Origin: a virus
Direction: 5' to 3' (one strand)
Length of the DNA: 64,000 bases
Virus record (IMG/VR): IMGVR_UViG_3300035670_000037
Location: 1 to 64,000 of that record
Part shown: positions 1 through 7,739 of the stretch, piece by piece
Numbering within the stretch: the stretch's first letter is position 1
Layout of the letters: the number at the start of each line of letters is the position of its first letter
Position numbers and translations under genes: made by a program
The notes under the pieces: model-generated
What the model was told of the DNA's origin: nothing
The model's input: the letters and a program-made list of their open reading frames with translations, nothing else
Databases searched by the model: none

Positions 1-46
1 TACGCTGATACCGTAGAGTATGGTTGTTCGAATCAACCTAGTAGTA
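1..46 (+). tRNA. tRNA-Ile(GAT), 3' part only
   Basis: The window opens inside a tRNA. Bases 2-16 form the anticodon arm apart from one upstream base (TACG, loop CTGATAC, CGTAG), so the anticodon is GAT. The T arm is GGTTG/CAACC around TTCGAAT, followed by a 7-base acceptor strand and discriminator A. No CCA is encoded, as in all other tRNAs here. The 5' half lies outside the window. Confidence 0.85.
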
Positions 47-290
47 CTAAGCCTTTCACGTTTGGGTAAGCACGCGGAGCAGAATGGTAACATTCTGAAA
101 CCCTTAAAACAACCGAATTAGGTAAATTGTGCCGTGATAGGATGGGCTGCCTATCAAGTTAATTTATAATCAATTAGGGCTTTTGATTTGCGGTGGGTAC
201 TACATTACACCTGTTGCACAAGAGGACAACCGTTTAGACAACCAGTCAAAAAGCAGATGATAATGTCATGGTGTAGTATTGATTATACAT
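47..290 (+). other. Structured non-coding spacer in tRNA cluster
   Basis: About 240 bases without a credible ORF. It contains several inverted repeats: CAGAAT/ATTCTG around 81-98, TGATAGG/CCTATCA around 136-156, and TACTACA..CACC against GGTGTAGTA near 210-280. It may be tRNA-precursor spacer or an independent small RNA. A run near 213-240 (ACACCTGT, then CAC, then a GTTTA-like end) resembles the terminator-like hairpin at 893-938. No known family was recognised. Confidence 0.4.
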
Positions 291-366
291 GCAGGTGTCG
301 CATAGTGGTCGATTGCGCTAGACTTCCAATCTAGAATTACCGTGGGTTCGAATCCCACTACCTGCT
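291..366 (+). tRNA. tRNA-Gly(TCC)
   Basis: Complete cloverleaf: acceptor GCAGGTG/TACCTGC, D arm with TGGTCGA loop, anticodon stem CTAGA/TCTAG around loop CTTCCAA (anticodon TCC), T arm GTGGG/CCCAC with TTCGAAT. CCA is not encoded, so the CCA-adding enzyme at 49.5 kb or the host enzyme must finish it. Confidence 0.93.
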
Positions 367-372
367 CAACAT

Positions 373-443
373 GGTGTTAATAGTGTAATGGTAGCACGAA
401 TGTCTGTGAAACATTTAGACAGGGTTCAAATCCCCTTAACACA
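373..443 (+). tRNA. tRNA-His(GTG)
   Basis: Acceptor GTGTTAA/TTAACAC preceded by an extra G at 373, consistent with the G-1 of histidine tRNAs. Anticodon stem AATGT/ACATT with loop CTGTGAA gives anticodon GTG. The T stem has two mismatches (CAGGG against CCCCT), which is unusual. A miniature HisRS-like gene on the minus strand at 58 kb makes this tRNA a plausible cognate partner. Confidence 0.82.
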
Positions 444-480
444 CAAAATTAAAAATTTTAACAAATTTTAACATTATTTA

Positions 481-512
481 TTTGCATATGTCAAAATTTT
501 TTCGTATGTTTG
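481..512 (+). promoter_or_regulatory. Bacteroidota-type promoter
   Basis: TTTG at 481-484 and TATGTTTG at 505-512, 20 bases apart, match the Bacteroidota housekeeping-sigma consensus (TTTG-N19-20-TAnnTTTG). The ATG at 517 follows only four bases later, so the message would be nearly leaderless. Almost the same 32-base element recurs at 1668, 40347 and, inverted, at 60483. Confidence 0.85.
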
Positions 513-516
513 CACT

Positions 517-831
517 ATGAAAAAATTCAATAAGAATAAAAATAGTCATTTTACGAAGAACAGTAGTAAAATAACTGACAAAAGTGTTTTAAGAAATATT
601 GAAAAAATTATTTCCGAAAAAGCAGGAAGTGTTTCATATTTCTTCTTAGAAGAAAGAATATCTAATATTCATTCAAATTCTATTAAGGATATGAAGGAGA
701 TAAAAAATAAATCAGTATTACATGTTAATTTAACAAGAGAAAGTATTGAAGATAAAACTCCTTCTGAAATCATGTATATGTTTGAAACAACTAAATGGGA
801 TTTAGGTGCAAATTATTTTGTAATAAACTAA
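517..831 (+). CDS. Hypothetical protein, 104 aa
   Basis: Small basic N-terminus rich in Lys, Asn and Ser, then a more ordered C-terminal half. No family recognised. It sits alone between tRNA genes directly behind a strong promoter and ends before a hairpin at 893-938, so it is a monocistronic unit, probably early expressed. The ATG is fixed by the promoter four bases upstream. Confidence 0.65.
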   Translation: MKKFNKNKNSHFTKNSSKITDKSVLRNIEKIISEKAGSVSYFFLEERISNIHSNSIKDMKEIKNKSVLHVNLTRESIEDKTPSEIMYMFETTKWDLGANYFVIN

Positions 832-892
832 TTTTGGGATATACAAACCTAGGATAAATATATCCAATCGTGTCTGTCACTAATGGTGACAC

Positions 893-938
893 AAGTAAAT
901 TAACACCTGTACACGAGGGTTAAACGTTTACTTTTTAA
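893..938 (+). terminator. Hairpin with T tract
   Basis: AAGTAAA pairs with TTTACTT, with an inner AAC.CC/GG.TT stem, followed by TTTTTAA. It likely ends transcription of the 104-aa gene or separates it from tRNA-Glu at 941. Confidence 0.6.
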
Positions 939-940
939 TT

Positions 941-1012
941 GGTCTATTCGTCTATCGGTTAGGATACAAGATTTTCACTCTTGCGAGGCGGGTTCGATTC
1001 CCGCATAGACTA
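941..1012 (+). tRNA. tRNA-Glu(TTC), first copy
   Basis: Acceptor GGTCTAT/ATAGACT (first pair G-T), D arm TCGTCTATCGGTTAGGAT typical of tRNA-Glu, anticodon stem CAAGA/TCTTG with loop TTTTCAC (anticodon TTC), T arm CGGG/CCCG with TTCGATT. CCA is not encoded. It is one of two Glu tRNAs here, matching the GluRS-like gene at 21.7 kb. Confidence 0.92.
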
Positions 1013-1229
1013 CATCTTTAAAATACCTGTGTTGGTTTTGTTCCACATATAGAGATTGTTTTCGCACATTAAATGTAAACAAAGTAGTATATGACGGTTA
1101 GAGTTTCTCGGTGAAACTTAGCTTTCTGGCGATGAGAATGCCTTATTTGCTTTAAAATAATAAAATAACACACAGAGATGCCGTGGGAGGAGGGTGTGGT
1201 AACCTTAGGCGAAAAGTCCTCCCTTTAAC
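1013..1229 (+). other. Structured non-coding spacer
   Basis: About 217 bases with no ORF between tRNA-Glu and tRNA-Met. The strongest element is GGGAGGA (1185-1191) pairing with TCCTCCC (1217-1223), which closes a 25-base loop and is followed by TTT. The upstream part has short hairpins and a GTAAAC word also seen at 1307. No family recognised. Confidence 0.4.
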
Positions 1230-1302
1230 ACCGATATAGTTCAATTGGTAGAACAACTCCCTCATCAGGAGAAGGTTGTAGGCTCGAATCCTGCTATCGG
1301 TA
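1230..1302 (+). tRNA. tRNA-Met(CAT)
   Basis: Acceptor ACCGATA/TATCGGT, D arm GTTCAATTGGTAGAAC, anticodon stem ACTCC/GGAGA (outer A-A mismatch) with loop CTCATCA, T arm GTAGG/CCTGC with CTCGAAT. Anticodon CAT. It could be an elongator Met tRNA or, if lysidine-modified, Ile2. Position 37 is C, which is unusual. Confidence 0.85.
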
Positions 1303-1305
1303 CAA

Positions 1306-1446
1306 AGTAAACAAGTATAAAAGGTATAGAGCGTAATGGCTTGCCGAGAAATATCCAGTAAGAGTAACCGATATACAGAGTTCTCCGAGGGCAGTCTAGA
1401 ACAGTAAGGGCTGTACGGTTAATACCACTGTTGACCTCTGTTTACT
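1306..1446 (+). ncRNA. Possible structured small RNA, ~140 nt
   Basis: AGTAAACA at 1306-1313 is the exact complement of TGTTTACT at 1439-1446, closing a 141-base segment that contains further short hairpins (for example ACAGTAAGGGCTGT). It lies between two tRNA genes, has no ORF, and resembles the stable RNAs found in some phage tRNA clusters. The family is unknown. Confidence 0.45.
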
Positions 1447-1451
1447 ATCTT

Positions 1452-1523
1452 GTCCCTATAGCTTAATGGATAAAGCGATGGTCTTCTAAACCATTTATTC
1501 AAGTTCAACTCTTGATAGGGATT
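1452..1523 (+). tRNA. tRNA-Arg(TCT)
   Basis: Acceptor GTCCCTA/TAGGGAT, D arm GCTTAATGGATAAAGC, anticodon stem ATGGT/ACCAT with loop CTTCTAA (anticodon TCT, reading AGA/AGG), T arm TCAAG/CTTGA with TTCAACT. AGA is the dominant Arg codon in this AT-rich genome, so the tRNA suits phage codon use. Confidence 0.92.
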
Positions 1524-1530
1524 CAACTAT

Positions 1531-1603
1531 TGCCTCATAACTCAGCGGTTAGAGTAGTTCACTCATAATGAAAAGGTCGTGGGTTCGATTCCCTCTGGGG
1601 CAA
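1531..1603 (+). tRNA. tRNA-Met or tRNA-Ile2 (CAT)
   Basis: Acceptor TGCCTCA/TGGGGCA, D arm ACTCAGCGGTTAGAGT, anticodon loop CTCATAA (CAT), T arm with TTCGATT. The loop is common to elongator Met and lysidine-modified Ile2 tRNAs, and the two cannot be separated by eye. Confidence 0.88.
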
Positions 1604-1636
1604 CAAGCATAAATTTTAACATTTTTAATAAAGGTA

Positions 1637-1667
1637 AGACACATTTTTCGGAAATGTGTCTTTTTTA
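1637..1667 (+). terminator. Rho-independent terminator ending tRNA cluster
   Basis: GACACATTT / AAATGTGTC around a TTCGG loop followed by TTTTTTATTT. It ends the tRNA transcript just before the promoter of the ThyX gene. Confidence 0.85.
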
Positions 1668-1699
1668 TTTGCATATGTCAAAAATTTTTCGTATGTTTG
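1668..1699 (+). promoter_or_regulatory. Bacteroidota-type promoter for thyX
   Basis: TTTG at 1668-1671 and TATGTTTG at 1692-1699. It is nearly identical to the promoter at 481. It lies inside a longer open frame that starts at 1656, which shows that the real gene start is the ATG at 1704. Confidence 0.85.
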
Positions 1700-1703
1700 C
1701 AGT

Positions 1704-2768
1704 ATGAAAAATAAAGTAAATATAACAGCACATAGTTTGTCACCACAAGGAGATGAACTTATTACAGTATTGGCTACATTTCCTAGAATTATATTAGCCG
1801 AAATTAATACACATAGAATGTTAAGTAAAAATACTTCTTCGAGTAGAGCAATTCCATTTAAAAAAATGGTTGAAAGTGTTCAAAACAATCCTTTTATTCC
1901 TATTGCTTGGCAGAAAGAACATACTGGAATGCAAGGATATGAATATATTACTGATAAAGAACAATTAGAAGCATTAGAAAAAATATGGTTATATAGTAGG
2001 GATGAAGCTGTAAGAAGTGCAAAAGCTATTAGTTCAGGCACTTTTGAATTAGACTTAGGAATTAAATATAACTATGGATTTAAAGCTACTAAACAACTAG
2101 CTAACAGACTTCTTGAACCATTTATGTGGACTACTATGTTAATTACAGGTAGTAGAGAAGGTTGGAATAATTTTTTTAATTTGAGATGCCCTCAGTATAA
2201 AATCCATCAAGGTACGTATAAAAGTAAGAAAGAAGCTTTAGAATACGGTCTTTCAAATGGTGAATTAAAAAATTGGAGTGATTTGGATTGGTTACAAAAC
2301 AATGAAGGTCACGCAGAAATTCATATAATGGATTTGGCTGAAAAGATTTATGATGCTGTAAACGAATCTACACCTAAGCAACTTAAAGCAGGTGAATGGC
2401 ATATTCCTTTTGAGGATGAAATCAGAAAGCTTGATATACCAGAATCGGTCAAAAGTGAATATTATAAAAATGGTATTGAACCACATTCAGCGGTAAAAGA
2501 TATTTTAATTAAGGTCTCGACTGCAATGTCCGCACATACATCTTATACTGTAGTAGGAAACGAGCCTATTAAGTCTATAGAGAAGTGGATTGAGTTACAT
2601 GATAAGCTAATTGGTTATGACCCACCTCACTCTTCACCAATGGAACATTGTTGTTTATGTGTTACAGAAGAAGAATATAATAGTTCATTTAAAGGACAGG
2701 AAAAAGGGTGGTTTAGAAACTATAAAAGTTTTAAATCTTATAGACAAATAATTGAAGAATCATTATAA
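1704..2768 (+). CDS. thyX: Flavin-dependent thymidylate synthase ThyX
   Basis: Makes dTMP from dUMP using methylene-tetrahydrofolate, FAD and NAD(P)H, supplying thymidylate for an AT-rich genome. The ThyX signature is visible at residues about 36-47 as THRMLSKNTSSSR (family RHRxxSxNxxSxR). Later blocks such as EIHIMDLAEKIYDAV and STPKQLKAGEWHIPF match the extended phage form of the enzyme. At 354 aa it is longer than cellular ThyX (about 220-250), as often seen in large phages. An in-frame ATG at 1656 lies upstream of the promoter, so 1704 is the better start. It is followed by a GIY-YIG gene 30 bases downstream. Confidence 0.93.
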   Translation: MKNKVNITAHSLSPQGDELITVLATFPRIILAEINTHRMLSKNTSSSRAIPFKKMVESVQNNPFIPIAWQKEHTGMQGYEYITDKEQLEALEKIWLYSRDEAVRSAKAISSGTFELDLGIKYNYGFKATKQLANRLLEPFMWTTMLITGSREGWNNFFNLRCPQYKIHQGTYKSKKEALEYGLSNGELKNWSDLDWLQNNEGHAEIHIMDLAEKIYDAVNESTPKQLKAGEWHIPFEDEIRKLDIPESVKSEYYKNGIEPHSAVKDILIKVSTAMSAHTSYTVVGNEPIKSIEKWIELHDKLIGYDPPHSSPMEHCCLCVTEEEYNSSFKGQEKGWFRNYKSFKSYRQIIEESL

Positions 2769-2798
2769 TTTTGTACTATAATACAATAATATAAAACT

Positions 2799-3599
2799 AT
2801 GAAAAGTGGTATATATAAAATAGAAAATAAAATAACTAAAGATATTTATGTAGGTAGCAGTGTTAATTTAAGTAATAGAAAATCTAGACATTTTAAAGAT
2901 TTAGAAAAACAAATTCATCATTCAATTATTTTACAAAGAGCTGTAAATAAATATGGAATTGAAAATTTTGATTTTATAATTATTGAAAAATGTAATAAAG
3001 ATGATTTATTAAATAGAGAACAATATTATTTAGATACATTACAACCTTTATATAATATATTATCTAATGCAGGAAATTCAATAGGACATATTGTATCTGA
3101 AAAAACTAAAGAAAAACTTAGACAATATGCTATTCAAAATGATATAAAACCTCCAGAAACAACTTGGAAAAGTAAGCAAGAAAAAGTTTACATGTTAGAT
3201 AAAAAAACATTAACAGTTCTAAAAGAATTTGATTCTTTATCTTCGGCATGTAGATTTATTGGAAAAAATGAAACGTTTGTATCTACTATTTCTGCGTGTT
3301 GTACTAATAAAAGATTTTCTGCATTTGGATATAGATGGACATATTCTATTACAGATATTTTTAATTTAAGGAATAAAATTAAAAAAGATCCTTGGAATAA
3401 AGGGATAAAAATAGATAATAAAAAATCCAAAAAAGTATTTCAATACACCAAACAAGGAAAATTTATAAAAGAATGGAAATCAGTTAAAGAAGCAGAATCT
3501 TTTTACGGTAAAGGTATATCTAACTGTGCATTAGGAAAAAGTAAATCTTCAAATGGATTTATTTGGAGGTATTTCATTGATAATAATATTGAATTATAA
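2799..3599 (+). CDS. GIY-YIG homing endonuclease
   Basis: N-terminal GIY-YIG nuclease domain: SGIYKIENKITKDIYVG gives GIY and YVG motifs (residues about 3-20), followed by Arg in SNRKSRH and Glu in NREQYYLDTL (about 70), the expected catalytic set. The C-terminal half (about 130-266) carries repeated NUMOD-like DNA-binding segments (VYMLDKKTLTVLKEFDS and VFQYTKQGKFIKEWKS). It is free-standing, wedged between thyX and the next gene with one base to the latter's ATG, and probably a selfish mobile gene cutting a related phage genome. Confidence 0.9.
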   Translation: MKSGIYKIENKITKDIYVGSSVNLSNRKSRHFKDLEKQIHHSIILQRAVNKYGIENFDFIIIEKCNKDDLLNREQYYLDTLQPLYNILSNAGNSIGHIVSEKTKEKLRQYAIQNDIKPPETTWKSKQEKVYMLDKKTLTVLKEFDSLSSACRFIGKNETFVSTISACCTNKRFSAFGYRWTYSITDIFNLRNKIKKDPWNKGIKIDNKKSKKVFQYTKQGKFIKEWKSVKEAESFYGKGISNCALGKSKSSNGFIWRYFIDNNIEL

Positions 3600-3600
3600 A

Positions 3601-4023
3601 ATGTCAAAAGTAAAAAAATCATTTAAAGTTATAATAGCAGGAAGTAGATCTTTTTCAAATTATAACCTTTTAGAAGAAAAATGTAATAAGATTTTGACCT
3701 CAATATCTGACGAAATTTGGATTATCTCAGGTTGTGCTAAGGGTACCGACCTTTTAGGTGAGAAGTACGCTAAAAACAAAGGATATTATCTCATGGAGTG
3801 TCCTGCTCCGTGGGATGACATCCAAAATAAACCGCAAAACCAAATAGGTATTACTAAAAACGGTGATAAATATTGGAAATTAGCAGGAATGCACAGAAAT
3901 GAGACCATGGCTAAAGAAGCAGACGCTTGTATAATATTTTGGGACGGTAAATCTACTGGTACAAAGAACATGATAAACCTCGCAAAAAAATATAAATTAA
4001 AACTAAGAGTAATAAATATATGA
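3601..4023 (+). CDS. SLOG-family (DUF2493, YspA-like) protein
   Basis: Rossmann-like nucleotide-binding protein of 140 aa. Visible blocks are VIIAGSRSFSNYNLL (N-terminal strand and GSR), IISGCAKGTDLLGEKYA (glycine-rich) and ADACIIFWDGKSTGTKNMI, diagnostic of the DUF2493/SLOG superfamily related to DprA and LOG proteins. Its role in phages is not settled; sensing or processing of a nucleotide-derived ligand is inferred. The longer frame from 3553 overlaps the GIY-YIG gene; the ATG at 3601 is preferred. Its stop overlaps the polymerase start by four bases (ATGA), so the two are translationally coupled. Confidence 0.85.
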   Translation: MSKVKKSFKVIIAGSRSFSNYNLLEEKCNKILTSISDEIWIISGCAKGTDLLGEKYAKNKGYYLMECPAPWDDIQNKPQNQIGITKNGDKYWKLAGMHRNETMAKEADACIIFWDGKSTGTKNMINLAKKYKLKLRVINI

Positions 4024-5942
4024 AAAATTATATATACGATTTAGAAACATACCCTAATCTATTCTGCGGTGTTTTTAATACTGAAGGTAAAGAAACTGTT
4101 TTTGAAATAAGTGCTAGAAAAAATGATTATGAAAAACTTTTAGAATTTTACACTGATAAAAATATAAAATATGCTATAGGTTTTAATAATGTTAGATTTG
4201 ACGCTCAAATTCTACATTATTTAGTATCCAATAAAGAATTATTTATAAAAAAACAAGGATCTGAACTCGTAAGTTTAATTTTTCTTTTTGCTCAAAAAGT
4301 AATATCATCAACTTATGATGGTGGTTTTCCACCATATGCTGAATGGAATTTTGAGGTAAAACAAATTGATTTGTTTTTAATAAACCATTATAACAATAAA
4401 AACAAAATGACAAGTTTGAAGTGGATTGAATTTAGTATTAACCATCCAAAAGTACAAGATCTACCTTATAAATTTGACAGACCTTTAAAATCAAGTCAAT
4501 TTGATGAAGTTATTGAATACTGTAAGAACGACGTTAATGCTACAAGAAAGTTCGCAGAGGAATGCAGAGATTTAATAAAACTTAGAATTTCTCAAGACAA
4601 GCAATATCCTAAACTTAGATTGTTGAATAAACCAGATTCTAGCGTAGGAGAACAATTGTTTTTACATTTCATGTCAGAATCAATGGGTATTGATATTAAG
4701 GAACTTAGAAAAATGAGAACTCATAGAGCTCCGCTTCCTGTAAAAGACTTAATACTACCTTATATTAATTTTAAAACATCTGAATTTCAAAAAATATTGG
4801 ATTGGTATAATTCATCTATGACAGGTGGTTTGGAAAACAGTGTAATGTTTGCTGGAATAGAGTTCGTATTTGGAGAAGGTGGAATACATGCCAGTTGGGA
4901 AAATAAAATATTCGAAGCAGATTCTGAATATGATATACTCGATATTGACGTAACGTCATTCTATCCAAATTTAGCAATTGTAAATAATTTTAGACCTGAA
5001 CATTTAGGAGACGCGTTTTCTCGCGTTTATAAAAATCTATTCTTAGAAAGAAAAAAATATCCTAAAGGAAGTGTTGAGAATCTATCGTATAAAATTATCT
5101 TAAATGGATCTTATGGAAAATTTGGAGACGAATATTCTTTCTTATATGATAAAAAAGTAATGAACCAGATTTGTATTAATGGTCAATTATTAATTGCAAT
5201 GTTATGTGAAAGATTATCATTTATTGATAGTGTCACTATTATTCAAGCAAACACAGACGGTGTAACAATTAAAGTTAAAAAATCTAAAAGAAACGAAGTA
5301 GAAGATACATGTAAGAGATGGGAAAAACTCACTAGTCTTGAATTAGAATATGCCGAGTATAAAAAAATGGTAATTAATAATGTAAATAATTACATGGCTC
5401 AGTATACAGATGGTAAAATAAAAGATAAAGGAGCATCATATATTGTTAATCCAGACCATCATAAAAATAAATCTCAACGTATAGTACAAATAGCATTAAG
5501 AAAATACTTTTTTGAAGGAATACCTATTAGAGAAACAATAGAAAATCATTTAACCACTACGGAAAAAGGATCTGAATGGAATGAGAAAAAGCAAAAATAC
5601 GAAGTACCTTATTACGGAATATATGACTTCTGTATAGGTAGAAAGGTAAAATGGAATCAGCGTTATGTTATTTTAAAAGGAATGGAAGATATAAAAATTA
5701 ATGAAAAAGTAATTAGATATTTCATTACCAAGGATAAAGCTACAATGATGAAGATGTATGACGACGGCAGAGTAGAATCTGTGAATAAGGGATATAACGC
5801 TAAACTATTTCAAAACTATGAAGAATTAAAACCAGAAGATTATGGTGTTAATTACGAATATTATATAAACGAATGTTATAAAATAACAACACCTTTTGAT
5901 AATGGAAATCCTAAACTAGGAAAACAATTATCTTTATTTTAA
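4020..5942 (+). CDS. DNA polymerase, family B, with 3'-5' exonuclease
   Basis: Replicative polymerase of 640 aa. Exonuclease motifs: YDLETYPN near residue 6 (Exo I), GFNNVRFDAQ near 58 (Exo II), YCKNDVNA near 161 (Exo III). Polymerase motifs: DIDVTSFYPN near 309 (A), KIILNGSYGKFGDEYS near 359 (B), ANTDGVTIKV near 417 (C, with TDG where many enzymes have DTD). It is short for the family, in the range of protein-primed or compact phage enzymes, but no terminal protein was found. The last residues KQLSLF match the beta-clamp binding consensus QL(S/D)LF, suggesting tethering to a sliding clamp. It follows the SLOG gene with a four-base overlap. Confidence 0.92.
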   Translation: MKNYIYDLETYPNLFCGVFNTEGKETVFEISARKNDYEKLLEFYTDKNIKYAIGFNNVRFDAQILHYLVSNKELFIKKQGSELVSLIFLFAQKVISSTYDGGFPPYAEWNFEVKQIDLFLINHYNNKNKMTSLKWIEFSINHPKVQDLPYKFDRPLKSSQFDEVIEYCKNDVNATRKFAEECRDLIKLRISQDKQYPKLRLLNKPDSSVGEQLFLHFMSESMGIDIKELRKMRTHRAPLPVKDLILPYINFKTSEFQKILDWYNSSMTGGLENSVMFAGIEFVFGEGGIHASWENKIFEADSEYDILDIDVTSFYPNLAIVNNFRPEHLGDAFSRVYKNLFLERKKYPKGSVENLSYKIILNGSYGKFGDEYSFLYDKKVMNQICINGQLLIAMLCERLSFIDSVTIIQANTDGVTIKVKKSKRNEVEDTCKRWEKLTSLELEYAEYKKMVINNVNNYMAQYTDGKIKDKGASYIVNPDHHKNKSQRIVQIALRKYFFEGIPIRETIENHLTTTEKGSEWNEKKQKYEVPYYGIYDFCIGRKVKWNQRYVILKGMEDIKINEKVIRYFITKDKATMMKMYDDGRVESVNKGYNAKLFQNYEELKPEDYGVNYEYYINECYKITTPFDNGNPKLGKQLSLF

Positions 5943-5959
5943 AATAAAATTATAAAATT

Positions 5960-6190
5960 ATGAAGCAAATATATTTAATAGAAAAATTATGGATCTCAGA
6001 AATAGCCCATAAAGATCACGAGGCGTATGGATATGAGATAATCGGGTATTTAGAAAAAGCGGAAGAAATACCTTATTACATAAACTCCGCAACACGTATT
6101 TACGATGTAAATGATTGTTGGGCAATAAAAGATAGATTACCTGAGTACAGAGTATATATTTTAAATAAACTAGAAGTAAATGAAGAATAA
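5960..6190 (+). CDS. Hypothetical protein, 76 aa
   Basis: Small acidic/aromatic protein, no family recognised. It lies 17 bases after the polymerase gene and overlaps the next start by 11 bases, so it probably belongs to the polymerase operon. Confidence 0.65.
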   Translation: MKQIYLIEKLWISEIAHKDHEAYGYEIIGYLEKAEEIPYYINSATRIYDVNDCWAIKDRLPEYRVYILNKLEVNEE

Positions 6191-6596
6191 ATATTTAGGA
6201 TTAAATAAAGTGTTTTCGGTGGATATACCTATTTACGATATTGATTTAGTTGTAATGGTAGGAGACGACATCCCCGCATTAAAAAAACAATTGGAAGAAT
6301 TAGTAAAAGAAGATCTAAGGTATAAACTAGACGAACTATGGAACCAACATGATATATCACTACAAGGATACTATACACACAATGACCCTTTAAAAGTAAT
6401 ATACATGTCAGACACTGAAGACTACCATGAATTCATATCTGTACTATCACATGAAATACTTCACGCTGTATTTAACATAGCTAAATATATAGGACTTAAA
6501 TACTCTGATAAATCAGAAGAGGCTTATACATACCTAACAGGTTATATAACTAGAGAGATATACAAACAGTTAGATGAATATATACCTAGTACTTAA
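6180..6596 (+). CDS. HExxH metallopeptidase-like phage protein
   Basis: 138 aa. Contains LSHEILHAVF near residue 88, a zinc-binding HExxH motif, followed about 27 residues later by EEAYTYLTGYITREIY, giving a candidate third ligand. The same plan (HEAVHAV then ELQAYLTEWVFEQV) is seen in the minus-strand protein at 58.8 kb, so the two are paralogues. Phage members of this type are widespread but of unproved activity. Last gene before a strong terminator. Confidence 0.7.
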   Translation: MKNKYLGLNKVFSVDIPIYDIDLVVMVGDDIPALKKQLEELVKEDLRYKLDELWNQHDISLQGYYTHNDPLKVIYMSDTEDYHEFISVLSHEILHAVFNIAKYIGLKYSDKSEEAYTYLTGYITREIYKQLDEYIPST

Positions 6597-6601
6597 TAAA
6601 C

Positions 6602-6634
6602 ACCCCCTACTTATTCAGGTAGGGGTTTTATTTT
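6602..6634 (+). terminator. Rho-independent terminator
   Basis: CCCCTAC and GTAGGGG pair around TTATTCAG, followed by TTTTATTTT. It ends the thyX-polymerase operon. Confidence 0.9.
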
Positions 6635-6660
6635 ACCCCCTCCTCAAAACATGTTTGTAA

Positions 6661-6720
6661 TTTTCAAAATACGCTTTGAGTTTTTCAAAATACGCTTTGA
6701 GTTTTTCAAAATACGATTTA
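6661..6720 (+). repeat. 21-bp direct repeats (iteron-like)
   Basis: Two perfect head-to-tail copies of a 21-base unit (TTTTCAAAATACGCTTTGAG plus T) at 6661-6681 and 6682-6702, and a third partial, diverged copy at 6703-6720. They sit at the start of a 1.1-kb gene-free AT-rich tract just downstream of the DNA polymerase gene. Iterons at a replication origin are a reasonable reading but unproved. Confidence 0.75.
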
Positions 6721-7465
6721 GATAGGGAGTGACTACCTACTATATAAAAAACGCCCCCCAGATTTCAAAATTTTTTCCATACCCCCTATCTATCAAAAGC
6801 CAGTTTTCAATAGATAACGTCTATAAGTTAAATATTTGTTAAATTTAGTTTTTTATTTGTGTATCTCAATTTTAAACATTTGTTTAATTTTAAGCCAGTT
6901 CTAGACTGTTATGCAATACATATTTATTTCAGCTTTTTTACTTGTTTTTGTCAAATATTTAAAAATATATGTAAATTATTAAATTATTAATAATTGCAAA
7001 TATTTTTTATTAAATTGCTATGCAATACATTGTTTTTATTGTGAATTATTTAGAATAATTCTAAATTAATTTAAACAAATGTTTATTTGAATGTTAAAAA
7101 CCTATTTTTTAGCTTATTTTAGGCACTATCTTTTTAAATATGTATGTAAGTATCAACTTATAAAAAATAATTGATTTTTGATAAAAAACCTTTGTTTATC
7201 GTACTTTACAAAGGTTTTTGATACTGGCTTACTAATTACATGACAAAAATCATGTTTTTTAATTTGCGTATCTCATAAATTTTTATATATTTTAAAATTA
7301 TTCATATTATTTTAATACCTTATTTAGATTTATTCTAAATTACAAGTTTTTGAAAGTTTGGCACACTTTCTGCAATACTCTAAACGTAACGGTAACGTTA
7401 CAAGAGTAGAAGCGCAAAGATAGATATTATCTATCAAACCATATAGACAAAATCTATTAAAAAAG
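6721..7465. other. Gene-free AT-rich region, possible origin
   Basis: No ORF of note. Very low GC with many A/T runs, repeated short words (GCTATGCAATACAT-like at about 6912 and 7018), an inverted repeat AAAAACCTTTG/CAAAGGTTTTT at 7188-7217, and a near-palindrome GTAACGGTAACGTTAC near 7386-7401. With the direct repeats at 6661 this is the best origin candidate in the window; it could instead be a regulatory or packaging region. Confidence 0.45.
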
Positions 7466-7498
7466 TTTGTTTTATACTGGTAAAAATATATATCTTTG
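7466..7498 (+). promoter_or_regulatory. Bacteroidota-type promoter
   Basis: TTTG at 7466-7469 and TATCTTTG at 7491-7498 (21-base spacer). It would start a transcript about 240 bases upstream of the 193-aa gene, giving a long structured leader. Confidence 0.75.
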
Positions 7499-7585
7499 CA
7501 AAGTGGTTTTTGAGAAATGGATATGTAAAAAAACTACAAAGAAAATACGTTCATTGGCATTATTGGGAAAAAATAGGTATATTCA

Positions 7586-7701
7586 TGGGATAACTATGTC
7601 CAAAAAATATCTAGGAACTTTAACCTAGTAAAAAAATTAAGGGTTGTCAATACTTACTGGAATAATCATGTCCAAAAATGTAAGTATTATAAACACAACC
7701 C
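7586..7701 (+). promoter_or_regulatory. Twin-hairpin 5' leader (operator or aptamer candidate)
   Basis: Two similar hairpins lie between the promoter and the ATG at 7740: TGGGATAACTATGTCCA at 7586-7602 and TGGAATAATCATGTCCA at 7657-7673. The second is nested in a longer stem (GGGTTGT / ACACAACCC with ACTTAC / GTAAGT inside, 7641-7701). Between them is CTAGG/CCTAG. Conserved loops in tandem suggest a protein-binding operator or a small ligand-binding RNA. No known riboswitch recognised. Confidence 0.55.
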
Positions 7702-7739
7702 GAAATATATACAATAACTAACTAACAAATAATTTTATT

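Noticed and set aside
1656-1703. Longer ThyX start
   Set aside because: The extension translates promoter DNA (TTTG..TATGTTTG) and is hydrophobic nonsense; the ATG at 1704 begins the conserved protein.
6661-6720. CRISPR array
   Set aside because: Units are contiguous 21-mers without spacers.
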